Source: Sorghum bicolor (Eukaryota > Streptophyta > Magnoliopsida > Poales > Poaceae). Taken from it: a stretch of 64,000 nucleotides of DNA. Below the pieces are notes generated by a model. It was not told the origin of the DNA and made no database searches. It saw only the letters and a program-made list of their open reading frames with translations. The DNA is taken from the NCBI RefSeq assembly GCF_000003195.3, contig NC_012872.2:58137695-58201694 (forward strand). The letters run 5' to 3'. This document shows, one piece after another, positions 12,517-25,000 of this stretch (position 1 is its first letter; each line of letters starts with the position of its first letter). The position numbers and the translations under genes were made by a program.

Positions 12517-13047
12517 CAGTGGCAGATTCAGAAATAGATCAAAGGGGGAGGATAAACAATAGGGGGGATCTGTTCTCACCTTGAAGCTTGAACCTTGACT
12601 CTGAGTGGTAGATGGTGGGCAAGGGGCAGCCCAGTGTCGACGCTAGCGGAGCGGCCATGTGCCCGTGAGGTCGTGACCCTCTCACTTGGAGACCTGGGCA
12701 CCTGGCCATAGCTTGGAGGAGGCGGTCAAGCGACACATAGGTGCCAGACCAGGAGGGGGGTGGGAAGGGTGGGTAGTAACAGCTGCCCACGGTCAGGAGG
12801 GTGGCCACGACAAGCATATGGAATCACACGAGACAACAGGGAGTCCATAGTCATGACCTAAGTAAGTCGGGGGAGGGGAGAAGCATTGGTTTTCTTTTCG
12901 CTCGTTTGTTAAGGTTGAGAGTTGGGCTTCAAGTTGGGCTATGGAGGAGAGTTATTGGTCTAGATCCGAACACCTACTCCCACTTGGTTTTGGGCCATAT
13001 GGGTGGTGGGCTACAACCCCACTAGCCCTCTGTGAATCCACCCCTAG
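12517..13047. mobile_element. hAT-like non-autonomous element
   Basis: Begins CAGTGGCAGATTCAG and ends GAATCCACCCCTAG, an imperfect inverted pair (GTGG-GATTCA). The start is the same as in the neighbouring element at 13327, which has a clean 8-bp duplication. Flanks TTGCAGG and TCACAGG are only a worn match. The interior has GC-rich open frames on both strands, none recognised. Confidence 0.5.
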
Positions 13048-13326
13048 TCACAGGAACATTGTGGTTGTACTCAATAACACATCACTATATTTGTCCACTA
13101 GAGGATAGGCTATGTGAGGTATGAAATCTTTTTGATGAAAGCTAGTGTATCACTTCCTTAATAGAACTAAAGGCTCATGCCATGTTTACTTGATTTTTGA
13201 GGCCCAATTCTCCTCTTAGGTACTTTGTGTCCCCACTTTATATTGAAACCTTACCGACAATACAAAGTGATCTAGTTGCACCAGAAAAGAGCTGGCTTGA
13301 TATTAGGTTTGGGAATGGACCACATG

Positions 13327-13494
13327 CAGTGGCAGACCTTGGGCCCGACAACCTTGGGCACTTGCCTAGGCTCTAGGGCCACGACACATTTAGTCTTCAA
13401 TCATAGTAGCCTTAGTCAGAAAAACTGAAACATATGTCCTGATCAATCTCTTCAGTTTCGTCCAAGCTCCACTTCAGTCTTAGGTCCACTACTG
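13327..13494. mobile_element. 168-bp hAT MITE with 8-bp TSD
   Basis: Runs from CAGTGGCAGACC to GGTCCACTACTG and is bounded by the perfect 8-bp duplication ACCACATG (13319-13326 and 13495-13502), diagnostic of hAT transposition. Too short to code. Confidence 0.8.
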
Positions 13495-13700
13495 ACCACA
13501 TGGCATAAAACAACTTTATTCAAAAGCCATGTTTTAGTTTTGAATTGATGTCCTTAACAATGTTTTTCCAAGACTATATAAAGTTGCTTATTGTTGATAA
13601 AAGTACTTAGGAAAAGCAAGTGCAACGTCAATGGGTTGCATCATGCTGGATATACTTTATGACTTGATGATACACATAAAAAAATGTTCCAACCTCCTTA

Positions 13701-14458
13701 GGGTGTCTGCAATGGGAGGTATGAAGAGGGTGTAAGGTTTTATTAGTAGTAAGATACACTATGGACGGTTGGAAAATAGGAGGTAATAGTTGTTGCCGAT
13801 AATAGCACTACTATTACCTGGTAAGATGAATTATTTTTTTCTTCTAGGCGTGTCGTGCTTTCCACATCTGTGTCATCCTAGTGAAGGTGGTGTGGAGGCC
13901 CTAGAGATGGCAGCACAAAGCCACCTTAGGCCCATGGCCACCTCCACAAGCACCGAAGCTTTAAGTAGGTCTCTACATCTAGCCATAGGTCCCTTAAGAG
14001 CAGCTTCAGGCGTCATTGTAGCTCCTCGAACCCATCTAAACACATGGAGTTCTTCGCCTGGCCTTGGCCTCGCCTCATGTGGCATAGAGTGGGAGCCAAT
14101 CGATGGCGAAGAGAGAAAGGAGTAGGGTGTGATGGATGAGGAGACAACATGTTGCACGAGCTGAAGAAGGCTAGAGTGCGAGATATGTCCTTGGCTATCA
14201 TGTTCTTCCTGGCCATGCTAGCAGCTACTGAGGAGGCATCGACGAGGAGATGGAACCAGTGCCTAGTGGTGGAGGAGGCAATGACGACGATTAATGACAA
14301 AGATGGAGAAGTTTGAAGGGTAGTAAGAGGTTAGATTGTCATTTTTATGGGCCACCTTATTTTCGGGTGTACATTGTGTGGGTGGGTGGATTACTATTGT
14401 CGCCTATTTCTTAGGCCTACCTTCCTACCGAGTCTAGCAAAATGCATTATGGTTGCCC
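13701..14458. mobile_element. 758-bp TIR element, TSD TTA
   Basis: Ends GGGTGTCTGCAATG and, inverted, GGGCAACCATAATGC; flanked by TTA at 13698-13700 and 14459-14461, the PIF/Harbinger (Tourist) signature. The interior (about 13870-14300) has open frames of 94-111 codons on both strands, unrecognised. No transposase. Confidence 0.7.
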
Positions 14459-15303
14459 TTATAGATGAATAAGACTTACCTGGGCCGAATTGAGATTTTA
14501 GCATTCATATAAGATATGTACTCCACGTAGAAAAGGGGAACTACTTAATAACAAATCGCTATATTGGTTCCACAGGTATGGGCCGTGCGGTGTATCGAAA
14601 GCTTTCGACTTTTGAAGCGTGTGACCCACTTTCTTAAGAGTAGGGGCTCTTATCAACATGTTTGAATCTCAAGGCCCACGTGTTTCCGGCGCAGAACATA
14701 TGCGCTAGTTGTGTCTAAATATAATGAGCCTAGCTCAGCTGATAGGATTCTTTGTAGTAGAACTTGTTCGCACCTGTTTAAGTCCTAGACTTAACATGAG
14801 TAATTATATTTTTCTAAATTGATCCTTCAGAAATGATCGTAGAAGTAGGATATACATGCATGCGTTGAATGTAAGTTTATGTACGAGTGTTCACGTTGAC
14901 ACGTTGTAATTCAAAAATGTGTTTCAGCCACAATGTTTTTGTGCTATTGCAATACTGACTTTGCAATATTAACTTTCGTTGGTTGAAATTTTACAAGGTG
15001 GATCATGTATTTGAAGCATTATGTTGCTTCTACTATTACTTGGAAGCCCATTTATGCTAGTACGGTGTACTGTGTAGTCTAGCAATAATAAGAGTTCATG
15101 AGATTGTTTAGCTGCTCATTATAATATGCCATTTTTATTGCCACCAGATTTTTTTGCGAGATATACCACGCCATGGCTAATTTTTTCTTTTAAGGCGCAG
15201 GCTCAACAGCTGGCGTCCAAAGACCAGAGGCGCACCTGAATCTCTTGCACATTGGCATGCGGCGATGGCGTGCGTCTGCCAAATACCAATTTCATTCCTA
15301 CCA
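14459..15303. other. intergenic DNA, no gene called
   Basis: AT-rich DNA holding a SINE-like piece and otherwise nothing I can name. Confidence 0.5.
14742..14815 (+). mobile_element. Au-SINE-like fragment
   Basis: TAGCTCAGCTGATAGGATTC (A-box-like), TTGTAGTAGAAC, then CTGTTTAAGTCCTAGACTT (B-box-like) at the spacing of a tRNA-derived SINE. It aligns in word order with the copy at 10557 and with my memory of the Au SINE. Confidence 0.6.
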
Positions 15304-15545
15304 GGCCTTGTTTAGTTCCCAAAAGATTTCGGATTTCGGTACTGTAGCACTTTCGTTTGTTTGTAACAAATATTATTTAATTATGGACTAACTAGGATCA
15401 AAAGATTCGTATCACGATTTCTAGTTAAACTGTGTAATTAGTTTTAGCTTTTGTCTATATTTAATGTTTCATGCATGTGCCACAAGATTCGATGTGACGG
15501 AAAATCTTGAAAACTTTTTGCTTTTTGGGTCAACTAAACGAGGCC
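15304..15545. mobile_element. complete MITE, GGCCTTGTTTAG family, TSD CCA
   Basis: 242 bp from GGCCTTGTTTAGTTCCC to AACTAAACGAGGCC, bounded by CCA at 15301-15303 and 15546-15548. It lies about 200 bp upstream of the PP2C promoter elements. Confidence 0.85.
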
Positions 15546-15739
15546 CCAGTCAAAAACCGCACGGCATGCCCCACCGGTCATCCTTTTCCTCTCTGTCCTC
15601 CACGTAACCCCTCCCTCCTTCTCACTGGGTCCCACGCGAAAGCCCCAGATGTAGAGGCCGCAGGCCGCGCCTTCTCCACGCAGACCACCTCCCACTGACA
15701 GCTGGGCCGCTATGGCCTTTCTTCCGGATCCCGTCTCTT

Positions 15740-15940
15740 GGGTTCACGTGAGCCGCGCGCACCAGACCAGAGGGCTCCCTCGAGCGCCGAGATCGCGAAA
15801 GAGCGCCACGCGACGGGCGACGGCTGATCCACGCCGTCCACGTCCAGGTCCGCGTGACCCACGTACGCCCGCGCTGTCGCGCATCCGGGCCATCTAACGC
15901 CGATCCGACGGCTGACCGCCGCGGCCTCGGGTATTAAAGC
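15740..15940 (+). promoter_or_regulatory. PP2C promoter with ACGT/ABRE-type boxes and TATA-like site
   Basis: A G-box CACGTG at 15745-15750, CCACGTCC near 15838 and CCCACGTACG at 15857-15866 give several ACGT cores, as expected for an ABA-induced clade A PP2C. TATTAAA at 15932-15938 is the best TATA-like site, about 90 bases before the start codon. Response to ABA is inference from family behaviour and these motifs. Confidence 0.5.
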
Positions 15941-16026
15941 CGGCCTGACCCCCCGATGCCCTCGCTTCTTTCTTTTGCGCTCCTTCCTTCCGCTTCGCCC
16001 GCCCGTAGTGGGAGTGGGAGAAGAGA

Positions 16027-19000
16027 ATGAGCAGCAGCAGTGAGGCTAGCACGCAAGACCATGGCGTGACGGCGCAGGCTGGCGCGGAAGAGCATGGTGT
16101 GCCGGCGCTCGAGGTGCAGGCTAGCGCGGAAGAGCATGTTTTGCCGGCGCTCGAGGCGCAGGACAGCGGGCATGACCATGGCGTGCCGGCGTTCGACGAG
16201 GAGCCCACGCCGGCGGATACGGACAGGATACTGGCCGCCGTGGCGCAGCTGGCGCGACGTCGGAGGCTGGAGGCAAGGCGGCTGGGCCGCACTGCACCCG
16301 CGGGGGCGGAGGGCGAGGCGCCGAAGCGGGCGCGTCCGGTCTCCGCGGGGTCCTCGTCCCGCGAGTCCGCGAAGGTGGCGCCCGAGCCGCAGGAAGGGGC
16401 TTCTGAGGTGGTGCCGCCGGGGGGTTGGCCCAAGTCCGTGTCGCACGGCGGGTTGTCGGTGATCGGGCGGCGGCGGGAGATGGAGGACGCGTTCGCCGTC
16501 GCCGCGCCGTTCCTGCTGGTGAAGGCGGCGGCGGGGAAGGAGGAGGAGGAGAGCGGCGAGGGGGAGGAGAAAGAGAAAGAGAAAGACGGCGGCGGCGGGG
16601 AGGCGGAGGCGGAGGCGGAGGCGGAGGTGGAGTTCTTTGCGGTGTACGACGGGCACGGCGGGCCACGGGTGGCGGACACGTGCCGGGAGAGGCTGCACGT
16701 GGTGCTCGCGGAGGAGGTGGCGCGGCTGCACCTGCAACTCGGGAAAGGCGGCGGCGGCGACGACGGCGGCGGCGTGCTGCGGCGCTGGAGGGAGGCCATG
16801 GAGGCCTGCTTCGCCCGCGTGGACGGCGAGGTCGTGGTGGTGGAGCGCGAGGTGAACAAGAACAAGAACAACGCCGGCGACACGGTGGGCTGCGGCTCCA
16901 CCGCCGTCGTGGCCGTCGTGGGGCCCCGTCACATCGTGGTGGCCAACTGCGGCGACTCCCGCGCCGTGCTCTCCCGCGGCGGCGTCCCCATGCCGCTGTC
17001 CTCCGACCACAAGGTATTAACAAGTGTCCAGCACCCTGCCCCTCCCCCCAAACACAAATTCTCCCGTCGTCCTGCCATCAAGGCAGCAGGGGACGACGAC
17101 GGCGGCGGCAAGCTGATAGCTCGCCAAGTGCCCCCCCCCCCACCCCAGATCCGCATTGATTTTTTAGAATCGCTCGCGATGCGGCTGAGAGAATTAGGGA
17201 CGGACGCTACGCCGCCGTCCCTCTATCTACGCACGCGTCGACGTCGCCGTCATGACGCCATTGCCCTGCCTGCCGTGCCGTGCCGTGCCGTGGCCCGAGA
17301 TGTTTTTCTTCGGCCGGGATCACATCACAGGTGTCGCGCGCAGGCCGCAAAAGGCAGGCGCCCAAAGCCCCTGCGCCGGCACCGCGCCAACAAACCCCCC
17401 TGGCTTTGGCGTGCGCTCGTGTCGAAGCGGCAGCGCTCGTCTCCACTCCACCCGTCGACCCTGCCACAGGTTTCGTTTCGTTTCGTTTCGTCGCACCCGT
17501 TTTTTCTTTTTTTTTTCCGGCTTTCGGCAAGGCGCCTTGCACGGCTAGCCCGTGCCTGCGCCTTGTGTAGCGCTGCTGCACTGTGCCAAACTGGAAGGTG
17601 GCATTGCAGGGTGGGGCTAGGTGACCCATGGATCGGATATTTTTTGGGTCGCACTGCCTGCCTGCCGAGTGCGTGGAGAATGAGAAAAGACTAGTCCCCG
17701 AGGACTCTACCACCTGGCCCCGGGTTTGTTGCGGAAAACGCCAAGCGGCGGGCAGGGTGGTCTACACCTGGCCGTTGAGGGTCCTACACTCCTACTCGCG
17801 CGGCAAAGCGGGCGACCCAGTTCTCATAGCGTGCTTCACTGCACCTCTCTCTCTATATTGGCTGCCCACCAGTATCATCTTTCATGGGCTCCTTTTGCAC
17901 TGGCAAGGAATATCTCAAGGTCGTCATTCTGTATACTACTTAATCTGGGAGGAAATACTAATTGCTTGCTTCATGTACACACATGCCTAACTGGTTTAGG
18001 CCCACACTATTTGCTTCCAGCTCATGCAATGTTGCATTTCAGCATTTGATACAACTTGCAGATGGTTTCTGTAGACAGAGCTCGACTTCGTAGAAACTGA
18101 GGTTTCACTAGCAGTGTTCTGGAAGCAGAACAGAGTGGGTAGAAATTCTACACGTGCCCCAGGAGATAATTTGTCGTTCAGACTTGAGCCCCCTAGCCCC
18201 TGTGTCCTCGTGGCCTGTCTCAGTCTAAACTCTGCTTTAGTGCTCTTTTGCGGAGCGAGACGGCAAAGGTTCCATTTCAGTAATCCATTCCTGTTATTTG
18301 GTCCACTAGGGTGCTAACTGCTATGGGCACTTATTATATCTGTAAGATGACTCTATATCCCACGTGGATATAGAAGCCGGATTTTATATCCTTTATACCC
18401 TTGATCCGACGTGTAAGATGACTCTATATCCCACGTGCACAATCTAATAAATAGCACTCAATTATTGCATAACATGTGGATAGATATAGTAGAAGATACC
18501 TCTATAGTAGGAAAAAATGTTGTTTATAAGAGATTTCTCTCGTGCTCCCAAACTGTCTGTTAATTACTAGACGACATTTTTGTCTATCATCTTTCTCCTC
18601 CTTCCACATTGGATAAAATCATATGTGGCACCTTTTATAGATGGTTGATTTCACTCCACCGTACATGCCCCTTACTGCGTGCACTGCAGTGAGATAATGA
18701 TACATCTTTCTTTGGGTGGCTAATTAGCTCGGTTCAGTCCTTGTGATTAGTAGTCACTCTGCTCCTGTAGTATCGTTGAGAGCTGCAGATACGAACACCT
18801 TTGTTTGTATGTACGTAGTCAACTATTTCAAGTTCTTCGTCTTATCTATGTCATATATGTCTTGGGAAAGTGGCATCGTCTTGTGCCTCTCTGCAAAATA
18901 TTATGTGCAGTTAGTTGAATTTCTGTAAACTGAGCATGTCCTTGGTTCAGTTGTTTATGTTACATATTGTACACTACTGACACTTTAGTCAATACCAGTT

Positions 19001-22000
19001 CTGCTTCAAACATGCCATATAGGATGCTTCACCATTTTATCTGACATCTTTTAGTTGAGTTATTTAAACTTTGTTTGTGTCTTATATCAATGTTTTTTTT
19101 TAATATGGGGTTGGATCAATCTATAAATCTGTAAACCAAAATAGAGTAGGCTTTGGGGGAGAAGCCTTCTACGACAATGCTTTAGGTAGTTTTTATGTTA
19201 TACATCATATGTTATGATAGGGCCTATCTAGCTGGAAACAAGATAGTGGATACAGTGATGGGGAATAAAGTTCTTGATATTTGGGTGCACAAATGAAGTC
19301 GATTGTGGGTTTCAAAACGGAAGTGTTGCACATTAACACTAACACATTAGGTGAGAAATAATTTGTTTTTGATGTGGCTTTGTGAAGTCATATCAAGTAC
19401 GATGGTTGCCTGCTAGGCTGCTGCTTTAAGTAAGCATTGCTATTTGTCACTGGTCTTTTCACTCCCAATGTGGGGACCAACCTTGATCTTGTGGCATGCA
19501 AACCTTAAACTCTAGTAATGTAGGATGTGCAAAGAGATCATGCAACTGTTGTAGGTGTACTTAGGGGGTGTTTGGCACTGCTCTGCTCCACGTTTTTCAG
19601 TTCCGCTCCACGTTTTTTAGCCAAACGGTTTCAGCTCCACGCACTCAGTTCGAGGAAAAAAGGTGGAGTTGTGAGTGATAGATCTACAGGATCTTCTAGC
19701 AATAGAATGAACAGGGAATCGGGATACAAAACAATATAGACAGTGACATATATGTACATACACTATATCTATTACAACTGAGTAGAAAGACGTAGATCAG
19801 GAGTTTAGGGTTTCGACCGTCGTTGGCGACGGTAGCAGATCCGGAGACGTCCATGGCGTGGGTGTTGGCGCTGCGCCGATGTAGATCACGTCGTCCTTCG
19901 GGCCTCCACCGGCACTGACCGACGACGGGGTAGGAGTAGAACGGAGGCGGCGCGGTGGTGCTTCCCGACGCCACTGCGCAAGCCGATCGGAAGGCCTAGG
20001 GTTTGTCGAGTGGGGTTGTGTGCACGGCGAACTTCGTCTCACGTGCCTGCGGCCCCCACTCCTGTTTATATAGCGCAGCGCGTCGGGGGCCCACCAACCA
20101 TGGATCGGTTGGGCGCCCCCGATCAGGGCGCGATCCAGGGGGTAAGAGGCCCCAGCCGTTGGGCTGGGCCTGAGATCAACCTAACATTCTCCCCCTTGAT
20201 CTCAACTGTGCTATCTCGCTTTGTCAACTCACCCCATCACAAATCAGTGTATTGAGCATGCTTCATCTTGACAGTTATCACTGCTAGATTAGACAGCCAC
20301 AAACACTTTTCTATTTAGAGATGAATCCTCGCCTTGGGCCCCTTACTATCCAGGAATCACAGGCTTTCCCTTAAACCCATGCCGGCTACATGTTCTCTGA
20401 ACACGTTGGGCGGTAAGCCTTTGGTAAGCGGATCCGCTAGCATCTTTTCTGTGCTTATATGTTCAAGACTTATGACGTGATCCCGGATTTTATCCTTGAC
20501 AACATAATATTTTATGTCAATGTGCTTGGCTGCATTGCTTGACTTATTGTTGTGAGCATACAACACTGCTGGCTCGTTGTCACAATACAACTTTAGTGGT
20601 TTATCGATGCTGTCGACCACCTTTAAACTGGGTATAAATTTCTTAAGCCAATTCACCTGTCCTGATGCCTCATAACAAGCAATAAACTCAGCATACATTG
20701 TGGACGATGCAGTGACTATTGTTTGTTTTGAGCTCTTCCATGATATGGCTCCTTGCGCGAGAGTGAATACATACCCTGAGGTAGACTTTCTATCATCTCC
20801 CGCGTAATCAGAATCTGAATACCCTACTATTTGTAGGTCATCAGATCTTCTATAGGTTAACATGAGCCCTTTCGTGCCTTGCAAGTACCTTAAGACTTTC
20901 TTTACTAGATTCCAGTGTTCCATACCTGGATTACTTTGATATCTACCAAGTAACCCGGTCACAAAAGCCAGGTCTGGGCGTGTGCACACTTGAGCATACT
21001 GTAAGCTTCCGACAGCTGAAGCGTATGGAACAGCTTGCATGCGATCGCGCTCGAACTTGCTCTTGGGACATTGATGTTCCCCATACTTGTCACCTTTTAC
21101 AATAGGAGCAGGTGAAGGTCTACACTTATGCATATTGAATTTCTTCAATATTTTCTCTATATATGCCTCTTGGGACAATCCCAATACCCCTCGACTTCTA
21201 TCTCGGTGAATCTTTATGCCCAAGACAAAAGAAGCTTCACCTAAATCTTTCATATCGAAATTTGAGGACAAAAATCTCTTGATTTCCTGCAGTAGAGTGA
21301 CATCACTACTGGCTAGTAGAATGTCATCTACATACAGTACTAGGAAAATGTATTTCCCATTCTTAAACTTTGCATATACGCAATTGTCCTCAACGTTCTC
21401 TGTAAACCCAAACTTTCTGATTGTCTTATCAAACTTTAAATACCACTGCCTGGATGCTTGCTTTAATCCATAAATGGATTTCTTCAGGCGACAGCCCATT
21501 CTTTCTTTGCCTGTCACAACAAAACCTTTCGGTTGTGCCATGTATACTCTTTCTTCTAGATCCCCATTGAGGAAAGCTGTCTTCACATCCATTTGATGCA
21601 ATTCTAGATCAAAATGTGCCACTAGGGCCATTATGATTCTAAAAGAGTCCTTGCTCGAGACGGGAGAGAATGTTTCATTATAATCTATCCCTTCTCGCTG
21701 AGTAAAACCCTTGGCTACCAGTCTTGCTTTGTACCTTTCTATGTTCCCTTTGGAGTCACGTTTCACCTTGTAGACCCATTTGCAGCCTACTGTTTTGGCT
21801 CCTTCAGGAATTTTCTCTAGGTCCCAAACTTTATTGGTACTCATAGACTTTAATTCATCTTCCATGGCTTCTTGCCACTTAGATGCTTCGGTGCTCCTCA
21901 TGGCTTCTTCAAATGAAGTGGGTTCATCCTCCATCTGAACTTCTTCGCATTCATAGACTATATAGTCATCTGGAATAGGAGACTTTCTCGCTCTTTGAGG

Positions 22001-25000
22001 TCTGCCAGAAGTTTCTGCTACTGGCATTTCTTCTTGAGGTTGCTCTTGTTGGGGCTGTTGTTCTTCGACTATGGGTTCATTCGGCTCCTGAGGGACAGGT
22101 TCCAAATTGGCCATAGGCGAAAAGGCAGCAGGTGTTGTCACTACTGGTGTAGATCCAACAACAACAGGCAGCGTAAAGTAGGGTTCTTGCACCATGGGAA
22201 TGGGCACGAACACCCGCTTCTCTTCAAGGTTAATTTCTCGCGCTGCCTTGCTCCCCCTGATCATCTGATCTTCTAGAAAACTAGCGTGTCTCGTTTCCAC
22301 AAACTTGGTATGTCTACCAGGGCAGTAGAAACGATAACCTTTCGACTTTTCTGGGTAGCCAATGAAATGACAACTTACTGTTTTGGGGTCTAGCTTTCCT
22401 ATGTTTGGGTTAAACACTTTTGCTTCAGCGGGGCTCCCCCAGACACGCAGATGGTTGACTGAGGGTTTCCTGCCGGTCCACAACTCATACGGGGTTTTAA
22501 GTACTGACTTGCTTGGAACTCTGTTGAGAATATGAATGGCGGTTTTTAAGGCCTCCATCCACAAACTCAGTGGCAGAGTGGAATAGCTCATCATGCTGCG
22601 CACCATATCCATTAGAGTACGGTTACGCCTTTCTGCTACTCCATTCTGCTGTGGGTCCCCTGGCATTGAATACTGGGCTACTATGCCATTTTCCTGTAAG
22701 AACCTTGCAAAAGGTCCAGGAACTTGTCCATAAGGGGTATGTCGACCGTAGTACTCCCCCCCACGGTCAGATCTTACTACTTTGATTTTTCTGTCTAGTT
22801 GGTTTTCAACCTCAGCCTTGAATATCTTAAATTTGTCTAAAGCTTCTGAGCGTTCTTTGATTGGATAGATGTATCCAAAACGAGAGTAGTCATCTGTGAA
22901 TGTGATGAAGGAATCAAAACCATCCACAGATGTCACTGGAAAAGGTCCACAGATGTCTGTGTGGATCAATTCTAGTACTCTCATGCTTCGCTTAGCGCCT
23001 TTCTTTATGTTCTTTACTAACTTGCCTTTAATGCAATCAACGCATTGCTCTAACTCTGAGAGTTCTAATGGTGGGAGGATTGATTCTTTGACTAAGCGTT
23101 CTATTCTCCCCCTCGAAATATGGCCTAAACGACAGTGCCATAATTTCGATGAGGAATCAATTCTCTTTCTTTTCTTGCTAGCATCTGCGGGTATTGCATT
23201 CTCAGCATTATTACATTCAGCATTCACATTCTCAGACAAAGATAATAAATAAAGTTTGTCTTGTCGGAAGGCAAGACCCACACATTTATTATTTAACTGT
23301 AGCTTACAATCATTCTTGCTGAAATGGCAATCAAAACCATAGTCTGACAAACATGAAACTGAAATTAAATTTCTAGCTAAAGAGGGAACATAAAGAACAT
23401 CATGCAACTCAAGGGTGAAGCCACTAGCTAAATCTAGAGATAAATTTCCTATAGCTTGAACTTCAGCTTCAACACCAGTGGCCACCTTAATCTGTCTTTC
23501 TCCTCTTTGAAGGGTTCTCCCTCCACTGAATCCCTGCAAAGAGTTTGCAACATGAACAGTTGCACCTGAGTCAATCCACCATGTGGATCTAGCATAACTT
23601 AGATATAAGGATTCATCAACAAAAGTTATAATGTCCTCACCTTTCACTAGGCAATGTTTCATGAACTTAGGGCAGTCATGCTTCCAATGCCCTGTCTCAT
23701 TACACCATCTACAGCGATCCGGGTCCTCCTGCCTGTGCTGGTTGTCTTGCTTTGGCTGTGCTTTAGGCTGTGAAGTGCTTCCTCCCTTGTTCTGGGAGGT
23801 GGAGGCATCTGGAGCTTTCTTGTTGTAGAATGGCTTCTTGTTCTTTCCTTTCACAAAGTTCACAGAACCACCATTTGCATTCTTGAGCCTTTCTTCCTCT
23901 TGCACACACATAGCAATCACCTTCTCTAAATCCCACTCCTCTGGCTGTGTGTTGTAGTTAACAACAAAAGTCTCATACTCTTTGGGAAGTGAGTTTAGAG
24001 CTAGGTGAATGAGGAAACCATCAGCGAGGGGCATCTTTAGCTTCTCTAACTTGGCTGCCATGGTGCTCATGCTCAAAATGTGCTCTCTCACACTCCCCCC
24101 TGTGAACCTCATGTTAGTGAGTTTCTGGATCAGGGTGGAAGCATGGGCTTTGGTGGAACCAGTAAACTGATTCTTCACTTTCTCAAGGTATTCTTTTGCT
24201 GTCTCACATTCTGGGATGGCACCTCTTAGGCCCTCTGTGATGGTTTTCTTGATGACAATCTTGCACTTGCGGTTTGACTTTTCCCACTTGTACTTCTCAA
24301 GATCATACTTTGCTCTGATGGGAGCAAAGTCTCGCTTCCGATTAGCAAAAGCTTCATCGGTCTCATTCTGAGCCCTTTCGGGCTCCTCTGGCTCAGTGGG
24401 CTTTGGCTCCTGAAGAGCCAAATCTATCTCAGCAAGTGCTAGAGCAGCATCAAGTTCCTCGCGCCACAGAACATAGTTCTGTCCCGTCAGCTTTGGGATT
24501 GCACTAATGAAGTGCATCGCATTGAGTGCTTGGTCTGAAATTAAATATGAGAAAATAGTGAGAACATTAACATTAAATCTAGGAAAATTAATTGCATATC
24601 TTAATTTAACGTTGGTCAAAATCAAGATATACAAAAAGTTAACTCTCTACATAAATTCTAATCACCGTTGGGCAGAATAGAATATATGCATAAAATTAGA
24701 ACTTGGAATTTGTAATATTGTTATTATTAACGTTGGTCAAAAAATAACAATATCACAAAAATACTGGGCTTTAAAAACTCGTTTCTCAAATTAAATATCC
24801 CGTTGGTTCAATTTAATATGAGAACGAAAATTAACTTGCGCAGCGGAAAAACATTAATTTACTTGCAATTTTCAGAAGCATAACTAGCTGATCTTGCTCT
24901 CTAAATAATAAACACGTTGGTGCAGATTAAATAGAGTCAAAAACTGGGTAAATATTTATTAAAATGCTTCTGAAAAATTTAACAGAAAAAATAAAAAATT

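Noticed and set aside
15894..17023. Long - strand open frames (300-358 codons) opposite PP2C exon 1
   Set aside because: They overlap each other and the clear PP2C exon, are Pro/Arg/Ser-rich, and arise from high GC.
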